Below, one piece after another: positions 18,414 to 27,300 of a DNA stretch of 64,000 nt. The stretch's first letter is position 1. Every line of letters starts with the position of its first letter. This DNA comes from WHSW01 sp963821025. GTDB lineage: Bacteria > Actinomycetota > Thermoleophilia > Solirubrobacterales > 70-9. The notes beneath the pieces were generated by a model. It searched no databases, was not told where the DNA came from, and worked only from the letters and a program-made list of their open reading frames with translations. The position numbers and the translations under genes were made by a program. The stretch covers positions 310,001-374,000 of the forward strand of contig CAWGCG010000003.1 of assembly GCA_963821025.1 (NCBI GenBank), given 5' to 3'.

Positions 18414-18512
18414 ACCGGCCAATCCGCTCAAGCGGTGCGTCTGAACCGCCGATTGCAACGTATGGAAGTGGCAGGAATCCGCAGGGCGGCTCCCTAAACT
18501 CACCCCGACCCC

Positions 18513-19550
18513 TTGGCGCGAAAGCTTCAGATAGCCACCGCGTTCTTCGTCGCGATCCTGCTGATCGCGGCGGTCGGTGCCTATGCCGTCGATTCCTCTC
18601 ATTCCGACGAGATCGCCGAGGGGGTCACGATCGGCGGGGTCGACGTCGGCGAGCTGACCCCCGCGGAGGCGACCAAGGCGGTTCGCGCGAGCCTGGTCGA
18701 GCCGCTTCGCAAGAAGGTCACGGTCAACTTCGAGGGCGTCAAGTACCAGCTCAGCCCGGAGAAGCTCGAGGTCAGCTCGGACGTCGACGGCATGGTCGGC
18801 CGGGCGCTCGAGGAGAGCCGCTCCGGTGGTCTGCCGACCCGCGTCTGGCGCTACGCCACCGGTGGCGAGGTCGACGTCGCGATCTCGCCCCAGATCACCT
18901 ACTCGGGCCAGGCGCTGACCGAGTTCATCGACAAGGTCACCGCCGAGATCAACCGCGAGCCCGTCGACGCCTCGATCGAGCCGAGTCCCGCCAGCCTGAG
19001 CCCGGTGAAGGGCTCCGACGGGGTCGCAGTGGATGAGGACAAGCTGCGCTCGCGCCTCGAGGCGGCGGTCCAGAGCCCGCACTCGCGCACCGTCTCGGCG
19101 CCGGTCGAGCGGGTCGCCCCGGAGGTGACCACCGAGGAGCTCGCGGCCCGGTATCCGACCTATATCACCGTCGACCGTTCCAGCTTCGAGCTCACCCTGT
19201 GGAAGGACCTCGAACCGGCGAAGAGCTATACGGTCGCGATCGGAGCCCTGGGGTTCGACACGCCGACCGGCACCTATGCGATCGAGAACATGGCCGTCGA
19301 CCCCGTCTGGAGCGTGCCCGACTCCGACTGGGCGGGCTCGCTGGCCGGCACCACCGTGCCCGGCGGGTCGCCTGAGAACCCGCTGAAAGCACGCTGGATG
19401 GGCATCTACGCCGGCGCCGGTATCCACGGCACCGACGACATCGCCTCGCTCGGCACCGCCGCCTCGCACGGCTGCGTGCGGATGTCGGTGCCCGACGTTA
19501 TCGACCTGTATGACCAAGTCGACGTCGGCACCCCGATCTACATCGGCTAG
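18513..19550 (+). CDS. Secreted L,D-transpeptidase (YkuD) with PG-binding domains
   Basis: 345 residues, TTG start. An N-terminal signal/anchor helix (about 8-26, TAFFVAILLIAAVGAYAV) exports the protein. Residues ~45-200 hold two copies of a peptidoglycan-binding-4 (VanW-associated) type domain. The C-terminal YkuD domain has IHGTDDIASLGTAASHGCVRM with the catalytic His and Cys. The enzyme makes 3-3 crosslinks in peptidoglycan or attaches proteins to it. It stands alone, 100 bases after the epimerase, with its own probable promoter. Confidence 0.94.
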   Translation: MARKLQIATAFFVAILLIAAVGAYAVDSSHSDEIAEGVTIGGVDVGELTPAEATKAVRASLVEPLRKKVTVNFEGVKYQLSPEKLEVSSDVDGMVGRALEESRSGGLPTRVWRYATGGEVDVAISPQITYSGQALTEFIDKVTAEINREPVDASIEPSPASLSPVKGSDGVAVDEDKLRSRLEAAVQSPHSRTVSAPVERVAPEVTTEELAARYPTYITVDRSSFELTLWKDLEPAKSYTVAIGALGFDTPTGTYAIENMAVDPVWSVPDSDWAGSLAGTTVPGGSPENPLKARWMGIYAGAGIHGTDDIASLGTAASHGCVRMSVPDVIDLYDQVDVGTPIYIG

Positions 19551-19672
19551 CGCGGCTGCGAACCTCCGGCCGGCGTCGACCCCTCCGCGCCCGCGGATGT
19601 TCCTCACGAGGGTGGGTCGGAAAACTCCGGCATAGCCGGCAAAATCCGGCCCACCCGGGTGCAAGGTGGCGT

Positions 19673-20644
19673 GTGCCGGCAGGCGCGGGGGCCTCGGCGG
19701 CGAAGTGGGTCAGCGTGTCGGTGGGTGCGCTCAAGGAGGAGCTGGAGGCGAGCCCGGGGTGGGAGCACGTGCTCGCGGCCTACGCGCGTGAGCTGCGCAC
19801 CCGGGGCGCCTCGCCGGCGACCCTCCGCGCCTACGGGCGCGATCTGCTCGAGCTCGGCGCCTGGGCGACCGAGCGCGGGCGGGAGCCGGGAGAGCTCGCC
19901 TATCGCGACCTTCGCGGTTTCGCTGCTTCGCTGTCGGAGCGCCGCCTGGCGAGGTCGAGCGTCGCCCGCAAGCTGGCGGCAGCGCGCAGCTTTCACACTC
20001 ACCTCGTCGACACCGGGGCCGCCGCGGCCAACCCCGCCGACCTGCTCCCGAGCCCAAAGCGCGAGTCGCGGCTGCCGCGGGTGCTCGGGCGCGAGCAGGT
20101 CGCCGCGCTGCTCGACCGGATCCCGACCCGCACGCCGCTCGAGCTCCGGGACCGGGCGATCTTCGAGCTCGCCTACTCGTGCGGCCTGCGCGCCGCCGAG
20201 ATCGTCTCGCTCGAGCTCGGCGATCCGGACTTCGAGACGGAGACCTTGCGGGTGACCGGTAAGGGCAACAAGGTCCGTCTGTCCCCGATCGGCGAGCCCG
20301 CTCAACGCGCTCTGCGTGCCTACTTGGCGACCGCACGCCGGGCGCTCGGGCCCCCGCCGGAGGCCGAGACGGCGCTGTTCGTCTCCAGGCGGGGCCGGCG
20401 GTTGTCGCCCTCTGACGTCCGCCGGCGCCTCGACAAGTGGATGCGCGAGGCCGCGCTCGCAGGCCGGATCTCGCCGCACACCCTGCGCCACTCCTTTGCC
20501 ACCCATCTGCTCGAAGGCGGGGCGGATCTCCGCTCGATTCAGGAGCTGCTCGGGCACGCCAGCGTTTCGACCACGCAGATCTACACCCGCGTTGAGCCCT
20601 CACATCTGCGGCGCGAGTACGCACGCTCGCATCCCCGCGCCTGA
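19673..20644 (+). CDS. Tyrosine recombinase, XerC/XerD type
   Basis: 323 residues. The N-terminal SAM-like DNA-binding domain (about 18-110) is followed by the catalytic domain with all active residues: Arg in YSCGLRAAEIVSLEL, Lys in TGKGNKVRL, HxxR in ISPHTLRHSFATHL, His in LGHASVSTTQIYTRV and the Tyr in the last of these. The length and lack of an arm-binding domain fit a chromosomal Xer enzyme for dif resolution rather than a phage integrase. GTG start at 19673 or a later GTG (19709). It sits directly before the sigma factor. Confidence 0.94.
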   Translation: MPAGAGASAAKWVSVSVGALKEELEASPGWEHVLAAYARELRTRGASPATLRAYGRDLLELGAWATERGREPGELAYRDLRGFAASLSERRLARSSVARKLAAARSFHTHLVDTGAAAANPADLLPSPKRESRLPRVLGREQVAALLDRIPTRTPLELRDRAIFELAYSCGLRAAEIVSLELGDPDFETETLRVTGKGNKVRLSPIGEPAQRALRAYLATARRALGPPPEAETALFVSRRGRRLSPSDVRRRLDKWMREAALAGRISPHTLRHSFATHLLEGGADLRSIQELLGHASVSTTQIYTRVEPSHLRREYARSHPRA

Positions 20645-20697
20645 GGATCTGGCGCGATTACCGAAACACGCACGTAAATTCGTTGTTGGGGAGTACA

Positions 20698-21474
20698 GTG
20701 GTACTGACCGAAGTCAAGGCAATGGAGCTGCGCGAGCTGTGGCGGCGCTACAAGCTCGACGGCGACGAGCAGGCTCGTGAGCGACTGGTGGTCGCCTACT
20801 CGCCGATGGTCAAGTTCATCGCCGGGCGGATGGCCTCGGGGCTGCCCTCGCACGTGGAGGAGTCCGACCTGATCTCCTACGGGCTGCTCGGGCTGATCGG
20901 CGCGATCGAGCGCTTCGACACCGAGCGCGAGATCAAGTTCGAGACCTTTGCCGTCGCCAGGGTCAAGGGCGCGATCATCGACGAGCTGCGCTCGCTCGAC
21001 TGGGTCCCACGATCGGTGCGCTCGCGCGCGCGCGACGTCGAGAAGGCCCATGCGGCGCTCGAGGCGGGCTTGCAGCGGGCGCCGACCGACGAGGAGATGG
21101 CCTCCAAGCTTGAGCTCAGCGTCGAGGACTTTCGCGCGATCCTGCTCGAGATCGCCAACTCGTCGGTGCTGGCGCTCGACGATCTGTGGACCTTCGCCGA
21201 CCCGGAGGGAGGCAGCCAGATCTCGGTGCTGGACACGATTCAGGACCTGGGCGCGGTCGATCCCGAGGCCGAGGCGCAAAGCTCCGAGCTCAAGGACCGC
21301 CTCGCCGAGGCGATCGAGCACCTGCCCGAACGCGAGCGCCTCGTGATCGCGCTCTATTACTACGAGAACCTGACCCTGCGTGAGATCGGCGAGGTTCTCG
21401 GGGTGACCGAGTCCCGGGTCTCCCAGCTGCACACCAAGGCCGTGATCGGGCTGCGCTCGAGCTTTCAACCGTAG
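20698..21474 (+). CDS. whiG: WhiG/FliA family RNA polymerase sigma factor
   Basis: 258 residues from GTG 20698, which has GGGGAG four bases upstream; ATG 20722 is the alternative. All sigma-28 regions are visible: region 2 (LISYGLLGLIGAIERFDTEREIKFETFA), the linker RSLDWVPRSVRSRARD, and region 4 (LPERERLVIALYYYENLTLREIGEVLGVTESRVSQLH). In Streptomyces WhiG drives early sporulation genes; in motile relatives FliA drives flagellar genes. Which applies here cannot be told, since no flagellar gene is in the window. An EF-G paralogue follows after 24 bases. Confidence 0.94.
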   Translation: MVLTEVKAMELRELWRRYKLDGDEQARERLVVAYSPMVKFIAGRMASGLPSHVEESDLISYGLLGLIGAIERFDTEREIKFETFAVARVKGAIIDELRSLDWVPRSVRSRARDVEKAHAALEAGLQRAPTDEEMASKLELSVEDFRAILLEIANSSVLALDDLWTFADPEGGSQISVLDTIQDLGAVDPEAEAQSSELKDRLAEAIEHLPERERLVIALYYYENLTLREIGEVLGVTESRVSQLHTKAVIGLRSSFQP

Positions 21475-21498
21475 AACGCGATCGCTAGGGTTGCGGCC

Positions 21499-23592
21499 AT
21501 GCCGCACCGGCCCCCCGACCGCATCCGCAACGTCGCGCTTGTCGGTCACCGGGGAAGCGGCAAGACCAGCCTCGCGGAGGCGATCTTGTTCGAATCGGGC
21601 GTCGTCAACCGCCTCGGTAAGGTCGAGGAGGGCTCGACCGTCTGTGATTTCGAGGACGACGAGCAGGAGCGGGGGATGTCGATCGGCGCCGCCGTGACCT
21701 CGTTCGAGCACGACGGCCGCAAGGTCAACATGATCGACACCCCGGGCGAGTCGAGCTTCGTTGCCGACACGCTCGCGGCGCTGCGGGTGGTCGACGCCGC
21801 AGTCTTCGTCGTCAACGGGGTGATGGGGGTCGAGGTCCACACCGAGCGCCTCTGGCGGCGCGCCGACGAGGAAGGGCTGGCGCGACTGGTGTTCGTCAAC
21901 ATGCTCGATCGCGAACGCGCCGACTTCTTTCGCACCCTGGAATCGCTGAAGTCGGCATTCGGCGAGCACGTCGTCGCCACCGAGATCCCGATCGGCTCCG
22001 AGCACGAGCTCCGCGGCGTCATCGACCTGATCGACATGACCGCGTTCGAGTACGAGGGTGAGGACCGCGACAACTCGAAGCAGGTCGAGATCCCCGATGA
22101 GCTGCTCGCCCAGGCGGAGGAGTACCGCGAGAAGCTCATGGACGAGGTCGCCGAGAACTCCGACGAGCTCATGGAGCGCTACCTCGAGGGCGAGGAGATC
22201 TCCCACGAGGAGCTTGTCGTGGCGCTGAAGAAGGGGGTCACCGAGGGCCATCTGTTCCCGGTCACCTGCGGAGTCGCCACCCGTAATCTCGGCACCAACC
22301 GGTTGCTCGAGGCGCTGGTCGAGGATCTGCCCTCGCCGGCGATGCGCGGGGCGGTTTCGGCGCTCGGCGCCGACGGCGAGCCCGAGCAGCTGGAGCCGGC
22401 CGAGGACGGTGAGCTGCTCGCCTACGTGTTCAAGACCACCGCCGATCCCTATACGGGGCGGATCAACATGCTGCGGGTCTACTCCGGGGTGCTCGCCTCC
22501 GACTCGCACGTCCAAAACGTGGTCCAGCGCTCGAAGGAGCGGATCGGCCAGCTGGCGGCGCCCGAGGGCAAGGAGATGACCGCGATCGACGAGCTCGGGC
22601 CGGGCGATATCGGCGCCGTGGCAAAGCTGCGCGAGACCCGCGCCGGAGACGTGCTCGCCACCGCTGATTCGGCGATTCGCTTTCCGCCCCTCGACCTGCC
22701 GGCGCCGGTGATGGCGTTTGCCTATGAGCCGAAATCGAAGGGCGACGAGGAGAAGGCCGCGGCGGCGATCCGGCGGCTCTCGGAGGAGGACCCGACACTC
22801 GACGTCCATCGCGATCCCGAGACCGGCGAGCAGATCATCGCCGGGCTGACCCAGATCCACGTCGAGGTGATCGTCGACCGGATCAAGCGGCGCTTCGGCG
22901 CCGAGATCGAGCTGCACCCTCCCCGGGTCCCCTACCTGGAGACGATCCGCGGCTCGGCCAAGGCCCACGGGCGCTACAAGAAGCAGACCGGCGGGCGCGG
23001 TCAGTTCGGCGACTGCAAGATCGAGATCGAGCCGAACTCCCAGGGCGAGGGCTTCGAGTTCGTCAACGCGATCAAGGGCGGGGTGATCCCCGGTGGCTTC
23101 ATTCCGGCGGTCGAGAAGGGGATCGTCGAGGCGATGGCCGGGGGAGTTCTCGCCGGCTATCCGATCAAGGACGTGCGCGTGCGCCTAGTTGACGGGCAGC
23201 ACCACAACGTCGACTCCTCCGAGATGGCCTTCAAGATCGCCGGCTCGATGGCGTTCAAGCAGGCGGTCGCCGACGCCGACCCCTATCTGCTCGAACCGAT
23301 CATGCAGCTGACGATATCGGTACCCGAGGACGTCGTCGGCGACGCGATCGGCGATCTCAACTCGCGCCGTGGCCGTCCGCTGGGGATGGAGCCGAAGGGG
23401 AGCACGACCGAGATCAAGGCCGAGGTGCCGATGGCCGAGGTGCTCGACTACGCGCCCGATCTGCGCGCGATCACCGGCGGGCGCGGCGACTACACGATGG
23501 AGTTCGTGCGCTACGAGGAGGTTCCGGGCCACATCGCCCAGAAGGTGGTCGCCGAGGCCGAGGCCGGCGACCAGCAGAGCGTCAGCGCTTAG
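21499..23592 (+). CDS. Elongation factor G-like protein (EF-G2 type)
   Basis: A 697-residue translational GTPase with the full five-domain EF-G layout: G domain (1-270), domain II (~300-390), III (~395-475), IV (GRYKKQTGGRGQFGDCKIEI) and V (YAPDLRAITGGRGDYTMEF). The G motifs differ from canonical EF-G: P-loop GHRGSGKTS, DTPGESSF in place of DTPGHVDF, and NMLDRERADF in place of NKMDR. The catalytic His of switch II is therefore Glu. This is the EF-G2/FusA2-like branch found beside other genes in actinobacteria, whose role is not firmly known. It is probably not the main elongation factor, which is normally in the str operon with tufA. Confidence 0.92.
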   Translation: MPHRPPDRIRNVALVGHRGSGKTSLAEAILFESGVVNRLGKVEEGSTVCDFEDDEQERGMSIGAAVTSFEHDGRKVNMIDTPGESSFVADTLAALRVVDAAVFVVNGVMGVEVHTERLWRRADEEGLARLVFVNMLDRERADFFRTLESLKSAFGEHVVATEIPIGSEHELRGVIDLIDMTAFEYEGEDRDNSKQVEIPDELLAQAEEYREKLMDEVAENSDELMERYLEGEEISHEELVVALKKGVTEGHLFPVTCGVATRNLGTNRLLEALVEDLPSPAMRGAVSALGADGEPEQLEPAEDGELLAYVFKTTADPYTGRINMLRVYSGVLASDSHVQNVVQRSKERIGQLAAPEGKEMTAIDELGPGDIGAVAKLRETRAGDVLATADSAIRFPPLDLPAPVMAFAYEPKSKGDEEKAAAAIRRLSEEDPTLDVHRDPETGEQIIAGLTQIHVEVIVDRIKRRFGAEIELHPPRVPYLETIRGSAKAHGRYKKQTGGRGQFGDCKIEIEPNSQGEGFEFVNAIKGGVIPGGFIPAVEKGIVEAMAGGVLAGYPIKDVRVRLVDGQHHNVDSSEMAFKIAGSMAFKQAVADADPYLLEPIMQLTISVPEDVVGDAIGDLNSRRGRPLGMEPKGSTTEIKAEVPMAEVLDYAPDLRAITGGRGDYTMEFVRYEEVPGHIAQKVVAEAEAGDQQSVSA

Positions 23593-25139
23593 CGCTTCCG
23601 CTTCAGTTTGAGCTTCTTGGTCTGGGTGCTTGGCGTCCCGACGGTCGGTGTGAACGCGACCTCCACCTTCACTCTGACCCTGCCCTTCTTGTTGAGCTTG
23701 CGCTTGCGCTGGCCCTTGGACTTGATCAGAAGCCTGACCGTGCCGGTGGCACGGACCTTGCCGGCGAGTGCAGGTGGGTTCGAGGCGCCAGGCTTGGCTT
23801 TTTGCTTTACGACTCCCCTTCCGGTGAGCGCCAGCGTTCCCGGATCGGGCACGGTGACAGGAAGCCTCGCCGTTCCCTTGCGTTTGTTGCGGCGCGCCTT
23901 TCCGATCTTGAAATAGGAATAGGGGTCGCTTGTCTGCGATGCCGAGCCGGCTTGGTTTCGCGCCGCCACCTGGCAGCGGTAATTCCCCGCCGGGCCCGCG
24001 GCAAAGGAGCTTGCGGTGGCGCCCGGTATCTCAGTGCCGTTGCGGCTCCATTGATACGCGAAGTTGCGGGGCGCTTGGTAGAGGAATGACTCCAGCAGAT
24101 CGGGTGCCCAGTCTCCCGGCGAGCAGCCGAGCGACTTTCGGGCACCGGTGATCGCCGGGGCGCCGACGCCGCTCGCGGTCCTCAGCAGCACCGGGAACGC
24201 CGGGCCGTCCGGCGTCGCCCCCGTGATCCCGAGGTCGGCGCCGCCGCTTCCATCCAGGTTGGCGAACGAGATCGTGTCGGGTGGGCCGAAGTTGGCCCAG
24301 TAGATCCTCCCCGCCGTGTGGTCGATTGAAACGCCTTCCGGGCCCGCCACCGTGGCCCCGCTCGTGTTCAGGTCGCCGCCGCCGCTGCCGTCCAGGTTGG
24401 CGAACGAGATCCCGGCGGGTGGGCCGAAGTTGGCCCAGTAGATCTTTCCCGCGGTGACGTCGACCGCGACCCCGAACGGGCGGCTCACCGTCGCCCCTGT
24501 CGTGTTCAGGTCGCCGCCGCCGCCCGCCAGGCTTGCGAAGGAGATCTTGTTGGCGGGCGCGTCGTTGGACCAGTAAATGCTTCCCGCCGCTGGGTCGACC
24601 GCGACGCCGGATGGGCTGTCCACCGTCGCCCCTGTCGTGTTCAGGTCGCCGCCGCCGCTGCCATTCAGGTTCGCGAAGGAGATGGTGCCGGGGCTGGCGT
24701 TGGCCCAGTAGATCTTCCCCGCAGTCGGGGAAATCGCGATCCCGGCCAGGGGATTGGTCGTCGCCCCGGCGGTGTTGAGGTCTCCACCGCCGCTGCCGTC
24801 CAGGTTGGCGAAGGAGATCTCAGGGGCGGCGTCGTTCGCCCAGTAGATTCGCCCGGCCGCGACGTCGATGGCGACTCCTAACGGTTCCTCCAGCGTCGCC
24901 CCAGCTGTATTCAGGTCCCCGCCGCCGCTTCCGTCCAGGTTCGCGAAGGAGATCTCGGCGGGCGAGCCGCCGTAGTCGCCCCAGTAGACGCGGTCGGCCG
25001 CTCGCGCCCCGGCGGTCGCCCAGACGAACAGAAGGGCCGCACCGATCAAGCCGACGGAGAGCCGGGCGGGCCCGCGCTTTGAGACTCCTCCCCGAGCTTC
25101 GGCTCGCACAGTGGCGACCACCGTAGAGCGGTGAATCAC
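23589..25139 (-). CDS. Secreted YWTD-type six-blade beta-propeller protein
   Basis: 516 residues. A signal peptide (about 26-49, ending ATAGARAAD) leads to six repeats of 40-47 residues from residue 50 to about 317. Each has the pattern IYWANxxxxxISFANLDGSG followed by GGDLNTxGATV, i.e. one YWTD/NHL-like blade; six blades would close one propeller. A C-terminal Ig-like segment (CSPGDW to NYRCQVAARNQ, two Cys) and a Lys/Arg-rich tail follow. It is likely an extracellular or wall-bound binding protein; no catalytic motif is seen. GTG start 25139; a start at GTG 25109 would give a more compact signal peptide. It overlaps the end of the EF-G paralogue by four bases (convergent). Confidence 0.88.
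   Translation of the reverse strand: MIHRSTVVATVRAEARGGVSKRGPARLSVGLIGAALLFVWATAGARAADRVYWGDYGGSPAEISFANLDGSGGGDLNTAGATLEEPLGVAIDVAAGRIYWANDAAPEISFANLDGSGGGDLNTAGATTNPLAGIAISPTAGKIYWANASPGTISFANLNGSGGGDLNTTGATVDSPSGVAVDPAAGSIYWSNDAPANKISFASLAGGGGDLNTTGATVSRPFGVAVDVTAGKIYWANFGPPAGISFANLDGSGGGDLNTSGATVAGPEGVSIDHTAGRIYWANFGPPDTISFANLDGSGGADLGITGATPDGPAFPVLLRTASGVGAPAITGARKSLGCSPGDWAPDLLESFLYQAPRNFAYQWSRNGTEIPGATASSFAAGPAGNYRCQVAARNQAGSASQTSDPYSYFKIGKARRNKRKGTARLPVTVPDPGTLALTGRGVVKQKAKPGASNPPALAGKVRATGTVRLLIKSKGQRKRKLNKKGRVRVKVEVAFTPTVGTPSTQTKKLKLKRKR
24189..24992 (-). repeat. Six tandem protein-coding repeats of the propeller
   Basis: Six direct repeats of about 135 bases (45 codons), encoding the propeller blades of the preceding entry. 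They are highly similar at DNA level, with only the variable loops differing between blades. The start and end of each repeat follow the IYWA codons. The first blade is two residues longer and the last is shorter. This is a coding repeat, not CRISPR or satellite DNA. Confidence 0.9.
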
Positions 25140-25166
25140 CGGTTGTCAAGCGGGGACACTGTTCGC

Positions 25167-26303
25167 TTACTCGGGCATCCCGGCGCGGGCGCTGCGGACG
25201 GCCTCGCGAGCATCGGGACCCTCAATTCCGGCGGCGCCCAGCAGGTCGACGGCGATCGCGCGCACCTGACCCACGATCACGTTCGCCGACAAATTGCCGG
25301 TGACCTCGAGCGCGGCGGTGGCCGCGGCCGCCGCATGGATCACCGCCTCAGCCACCTCCTCTTCGGGACCGGGCTCGGCCAGGTAGGCGACCAGGCTGGG
25401 GACGGCGGCGGAGAGCTCGCGGATCGCAGCGATTGCCGACGCCGGCACCCGCTCGTCCTGTTCGATCGCGCTGATCACCCGGCGGGCGAGCACCCGGGTG
25501 TTGCGGACCGCGTGGTCGATCTGGTTGACGGCGCGGGCGTAGGGGCTGAGCGCCGGGCGGGCCTGGCGGCGCGAAGGAGCCATGCGGGTGGTCTCGTGGC
25601 CCGCGTCGAGCGCCTCTCGCAGGCCGACGATGTGGGGGTCGAGCGTGCGCGCACGCGCGAGCGCCGTCTGGGCGGCGTCGCGATCGTGTGATTCGAGCGC
25701 GTCGGCGACCTCGGCGAGCACAGCGGAGAGGCCGCGCAGCAGCGGCTCGGCCTGCTCGCGCACCATCCGCAGCGGGTTCGCCGGAATCAGCGCGTTGGCG
25801 ATCAGGGCGATCCCGGAGCCGATCAGCGCGTCGAGGACGCGGACCCCGGAGAAGTCCGTCGCATCGGAGAGCACCACCACGAGCACCGCGGAGACCGCGG
25901 CCTGGTTGACCAACAGGACCCCGCCCCCGGCGAGCACCGCCGCCGCCATCGCCAGGGCGACGACCACGGCGAGCTGCCAGGTGCCCGAGCCGATCAGCAA
26001 CACGATCAGGTCGGCGACGCCGATCCCGACCGCGACCCCGAGGCCGATCTCGAACGCCCGCCGCCCGCGCTGGCCTACGGTCAGTCCGAGCGTCAGGATC
26101 GCGGCAACCGGAGCGAAGAAGGCCTCGCGATCGTCGAATGCCTGCTTGGCGACGAACCAGGCGACCGCCGCCGCCAGCGCCGCCAGGGCGATGCTGAGTG
26201 CGCCGGCGCGAAGCTCGTCGACGCGCTCGGCGAACGCCCGGCGCGACCGCTGCGCGGTCAGGTCGAGCAGCTCGCCGGGGCTGCGCTGCGGCCGATCGAT
26301 CAT
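25167..26303 (-). CDS. FUSC-type membrane protein (aromatic acid exporter-like)
   Basis: 378 residues. The N-terminal half is hydrophobic with about six membrane helices (residues ~33-165, for example LSIALAALAAAVAWFVA and LAVVVALAMAAAVLAGGGVLLV). The rest is soluble and helical, rich in Ala, Arg and Glu. This matches the FUSC/YccS-like (ArAE) layout, linked to efflux of aromatic acids or other toxic compounds. No close substrate inference is possible. It starts at ATG 26303 and is divergent from the unknown gene at 26334. Confidence 0.85.
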   Translation of the reverse strand: MIDRPQRSPGELLDLTAQRSRRAFAERVDELRAGALSIALAALAAAVAWFVAKQAFDDREAFFAPVAAILTLGLTVGQRGRRAFEIGLGVAVGIGVADLIVLLIGSGTWQLAVVVALAMAAAVLAGGGVLLVNQAAVSAVLVVVLSDATDFSGVRVLDALIGSGIALIANALIPANPLRMVREQAEPLLRGLSAVLAEVADALESHDRDAAQTALARARTLDPHIVGLREALDAGHETTRMAPSRRQARPALSPYARAVNQIDHAVRNTRVLARRVISAIEQDERVPASAIAAIRELSAAVPSLVAYLAEPGPEEEVAEAVIHAAAAATAALEVTGNLSANVIVGQVRAIAVDLLGAAGIEGPDAREAVRSARAGMPE

Positions 26304-26333
26304 CGAGTGGTTCCTAGCACGGGCGCTGGTACG

Positions 26334-26897
26334 TTGCCCGGCATCGGCGCCGAGGGCGAATATCCATCATGTGCGGTCTGTGCGCGAACGCTGCTGCGCG
26401 GCGAGCGCCCGAGTGCCTACCTGAACGCCGACGGCGCGACCGTCGTCGTCTGCTCGGTCTGCAAGCCGCGCGCCGAGGCTTTGGGCTGGACCCCCGAGGG
26501 CGCGGGCAAACAGCTTCACCGCCCGGCCCCGAGCCGCCGGCGGGGCGCCACGGCGCTGATCCGCGAGCGGCTGGCGCGGCGCCAGACAGACGCGAGCGCC
26601 GAGGAGCCCGCCGCCGAGGCGCCGCCGAGCCCGCTCGAGGTCTTCAACTCGAGCTCGGAGACCCGCAAGGTTGCCGGGTTGGCGCGCTCGCTGGGCGAGC
26701 CACGGGTCTCGGTTCGCGCCGATTCGGCGGAGACCGAGGTGATCACGGTCGCCTGGGACCTGTCCTGGTACCAGTGGTCGGTGCGTGGCTCGGACGTGCG
26801 CGAGGTCGCCAAGGGCAATGAGATCTCCGAACTTCCCGGGAACGACCGCGACTGGAACGCCGTCGCCGCCGAGGACGGCACCCTGAGCCTTGCCTGA
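26334..26897 (+). CDS. Hypothetical protein with CxxC pairs
   Basis: About 187 residues from TTG 26334 (an earlier start at 26307 is open). I do not recognise the family. Two CxxC pairs at the N-terminus (SCAVCARTLL and VVCSVCKPR) make a probable zinc ribbon. A basic linker (SRRRGATALIRERLARRQ) is followed by a C-terminal domain with a Trp-rich segment (VAWDLSWYQWSVRGSDV). It overlaps the RNase H-like gene by eight bases, so the two are probably co-translated. A role with nucleic acids is only a guess from this context. Confidence 0.75.
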   Translation: MPGIGAEGEYPSCAVCARTLLRGERPSAYLNADGATVVVCSVCKPRAEALGWTPEGAGKQLHRPAPSRRRGATALIRERLARRQTDASAEEPAAEAPPSPLEVFNSSSETRKVAGLARSLGEPRVSVRADSAETEVITVAWDLSWYQWSVRGSDVREVAKGNEISELPGNDRDWNAVAAEDGTLSLA

Positions 26898-27300
26898 GCG
26901 GGTCGTGGTCAACGTCGACGGCGGCGCCCGGGGCAATCCCGGGCCGGCGGCGATCGCTGCGGTGGTCGCCGGCCCCGAGGGCGAAGAGCTCGCCAGCGAG
27001 GGCCGGGTGATCGGCCACGCGACCAACAACGTCGCCGAGTACAGGGCGCTGCTGCTCGGGATCGAGCGCGCCCGCGAGCTCGGCGCCCGCGAGCTCGAGC
27101 TGATCGGTGACTCAGAACTGGTGGTCAAGCAGGTCAAGGGCGAGTACCGAGTCAAGGACGAGGCCCTGCAGGCCCTGCATGCGGAGGTCCGCGCGGCGCT
27201 CGCGGAATTCGAGCGCTGGTCGATTCGCCATGTCCGCCGCGAGCACAACGCCGAGGCCGACGGGCTGGTCAACCGGGCGCTCGACGAGGCCGCCGCCTGA
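26890..27300 (+). CDS. RNase HI family protein
   Basis: 136 residues. The four catalytic acids of the RNase H fold are present: Asp in NVDGGARGNPGPAAIA, Glu in NNVAEYRALLLGIERA, Asp in IGDSELVVKQV and Asp in HNAEADGLVNRALD. It therefore probably cleaves RNA in RNA-DNA hybrids. It is the short actinobacterial type, without the basic handle region of E. coli RNase HI. TTG start at 26890; its stop overlaps the VOC gene as TGATG. Confidence 0.92.
   Translation: MPERVVVNVDGGARGNPGPAAIAAVVAGPEGEELASEGRVIGHATNNVAEYRALLLGIERARELGARELELIGDSELVVKQVKGEYRVKDEALQALHAEVRAALAEFERWSIRHVRREHNAEADGLVNRALDEAAA

Noticed and set aside
19673..20644. Xer-type recombinase as the integrase of the tRNA-Gly island
   Set aside because: It lies 7 kb outside the island, has no arm-binding domain, and matches chromosomal XerC/D in size and motifs.
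24189..24992. CRISPR-like or satellite repeat array
   Set aside because: The repeats keep an open reading frame and encode YWTD blades; there are no spacers.
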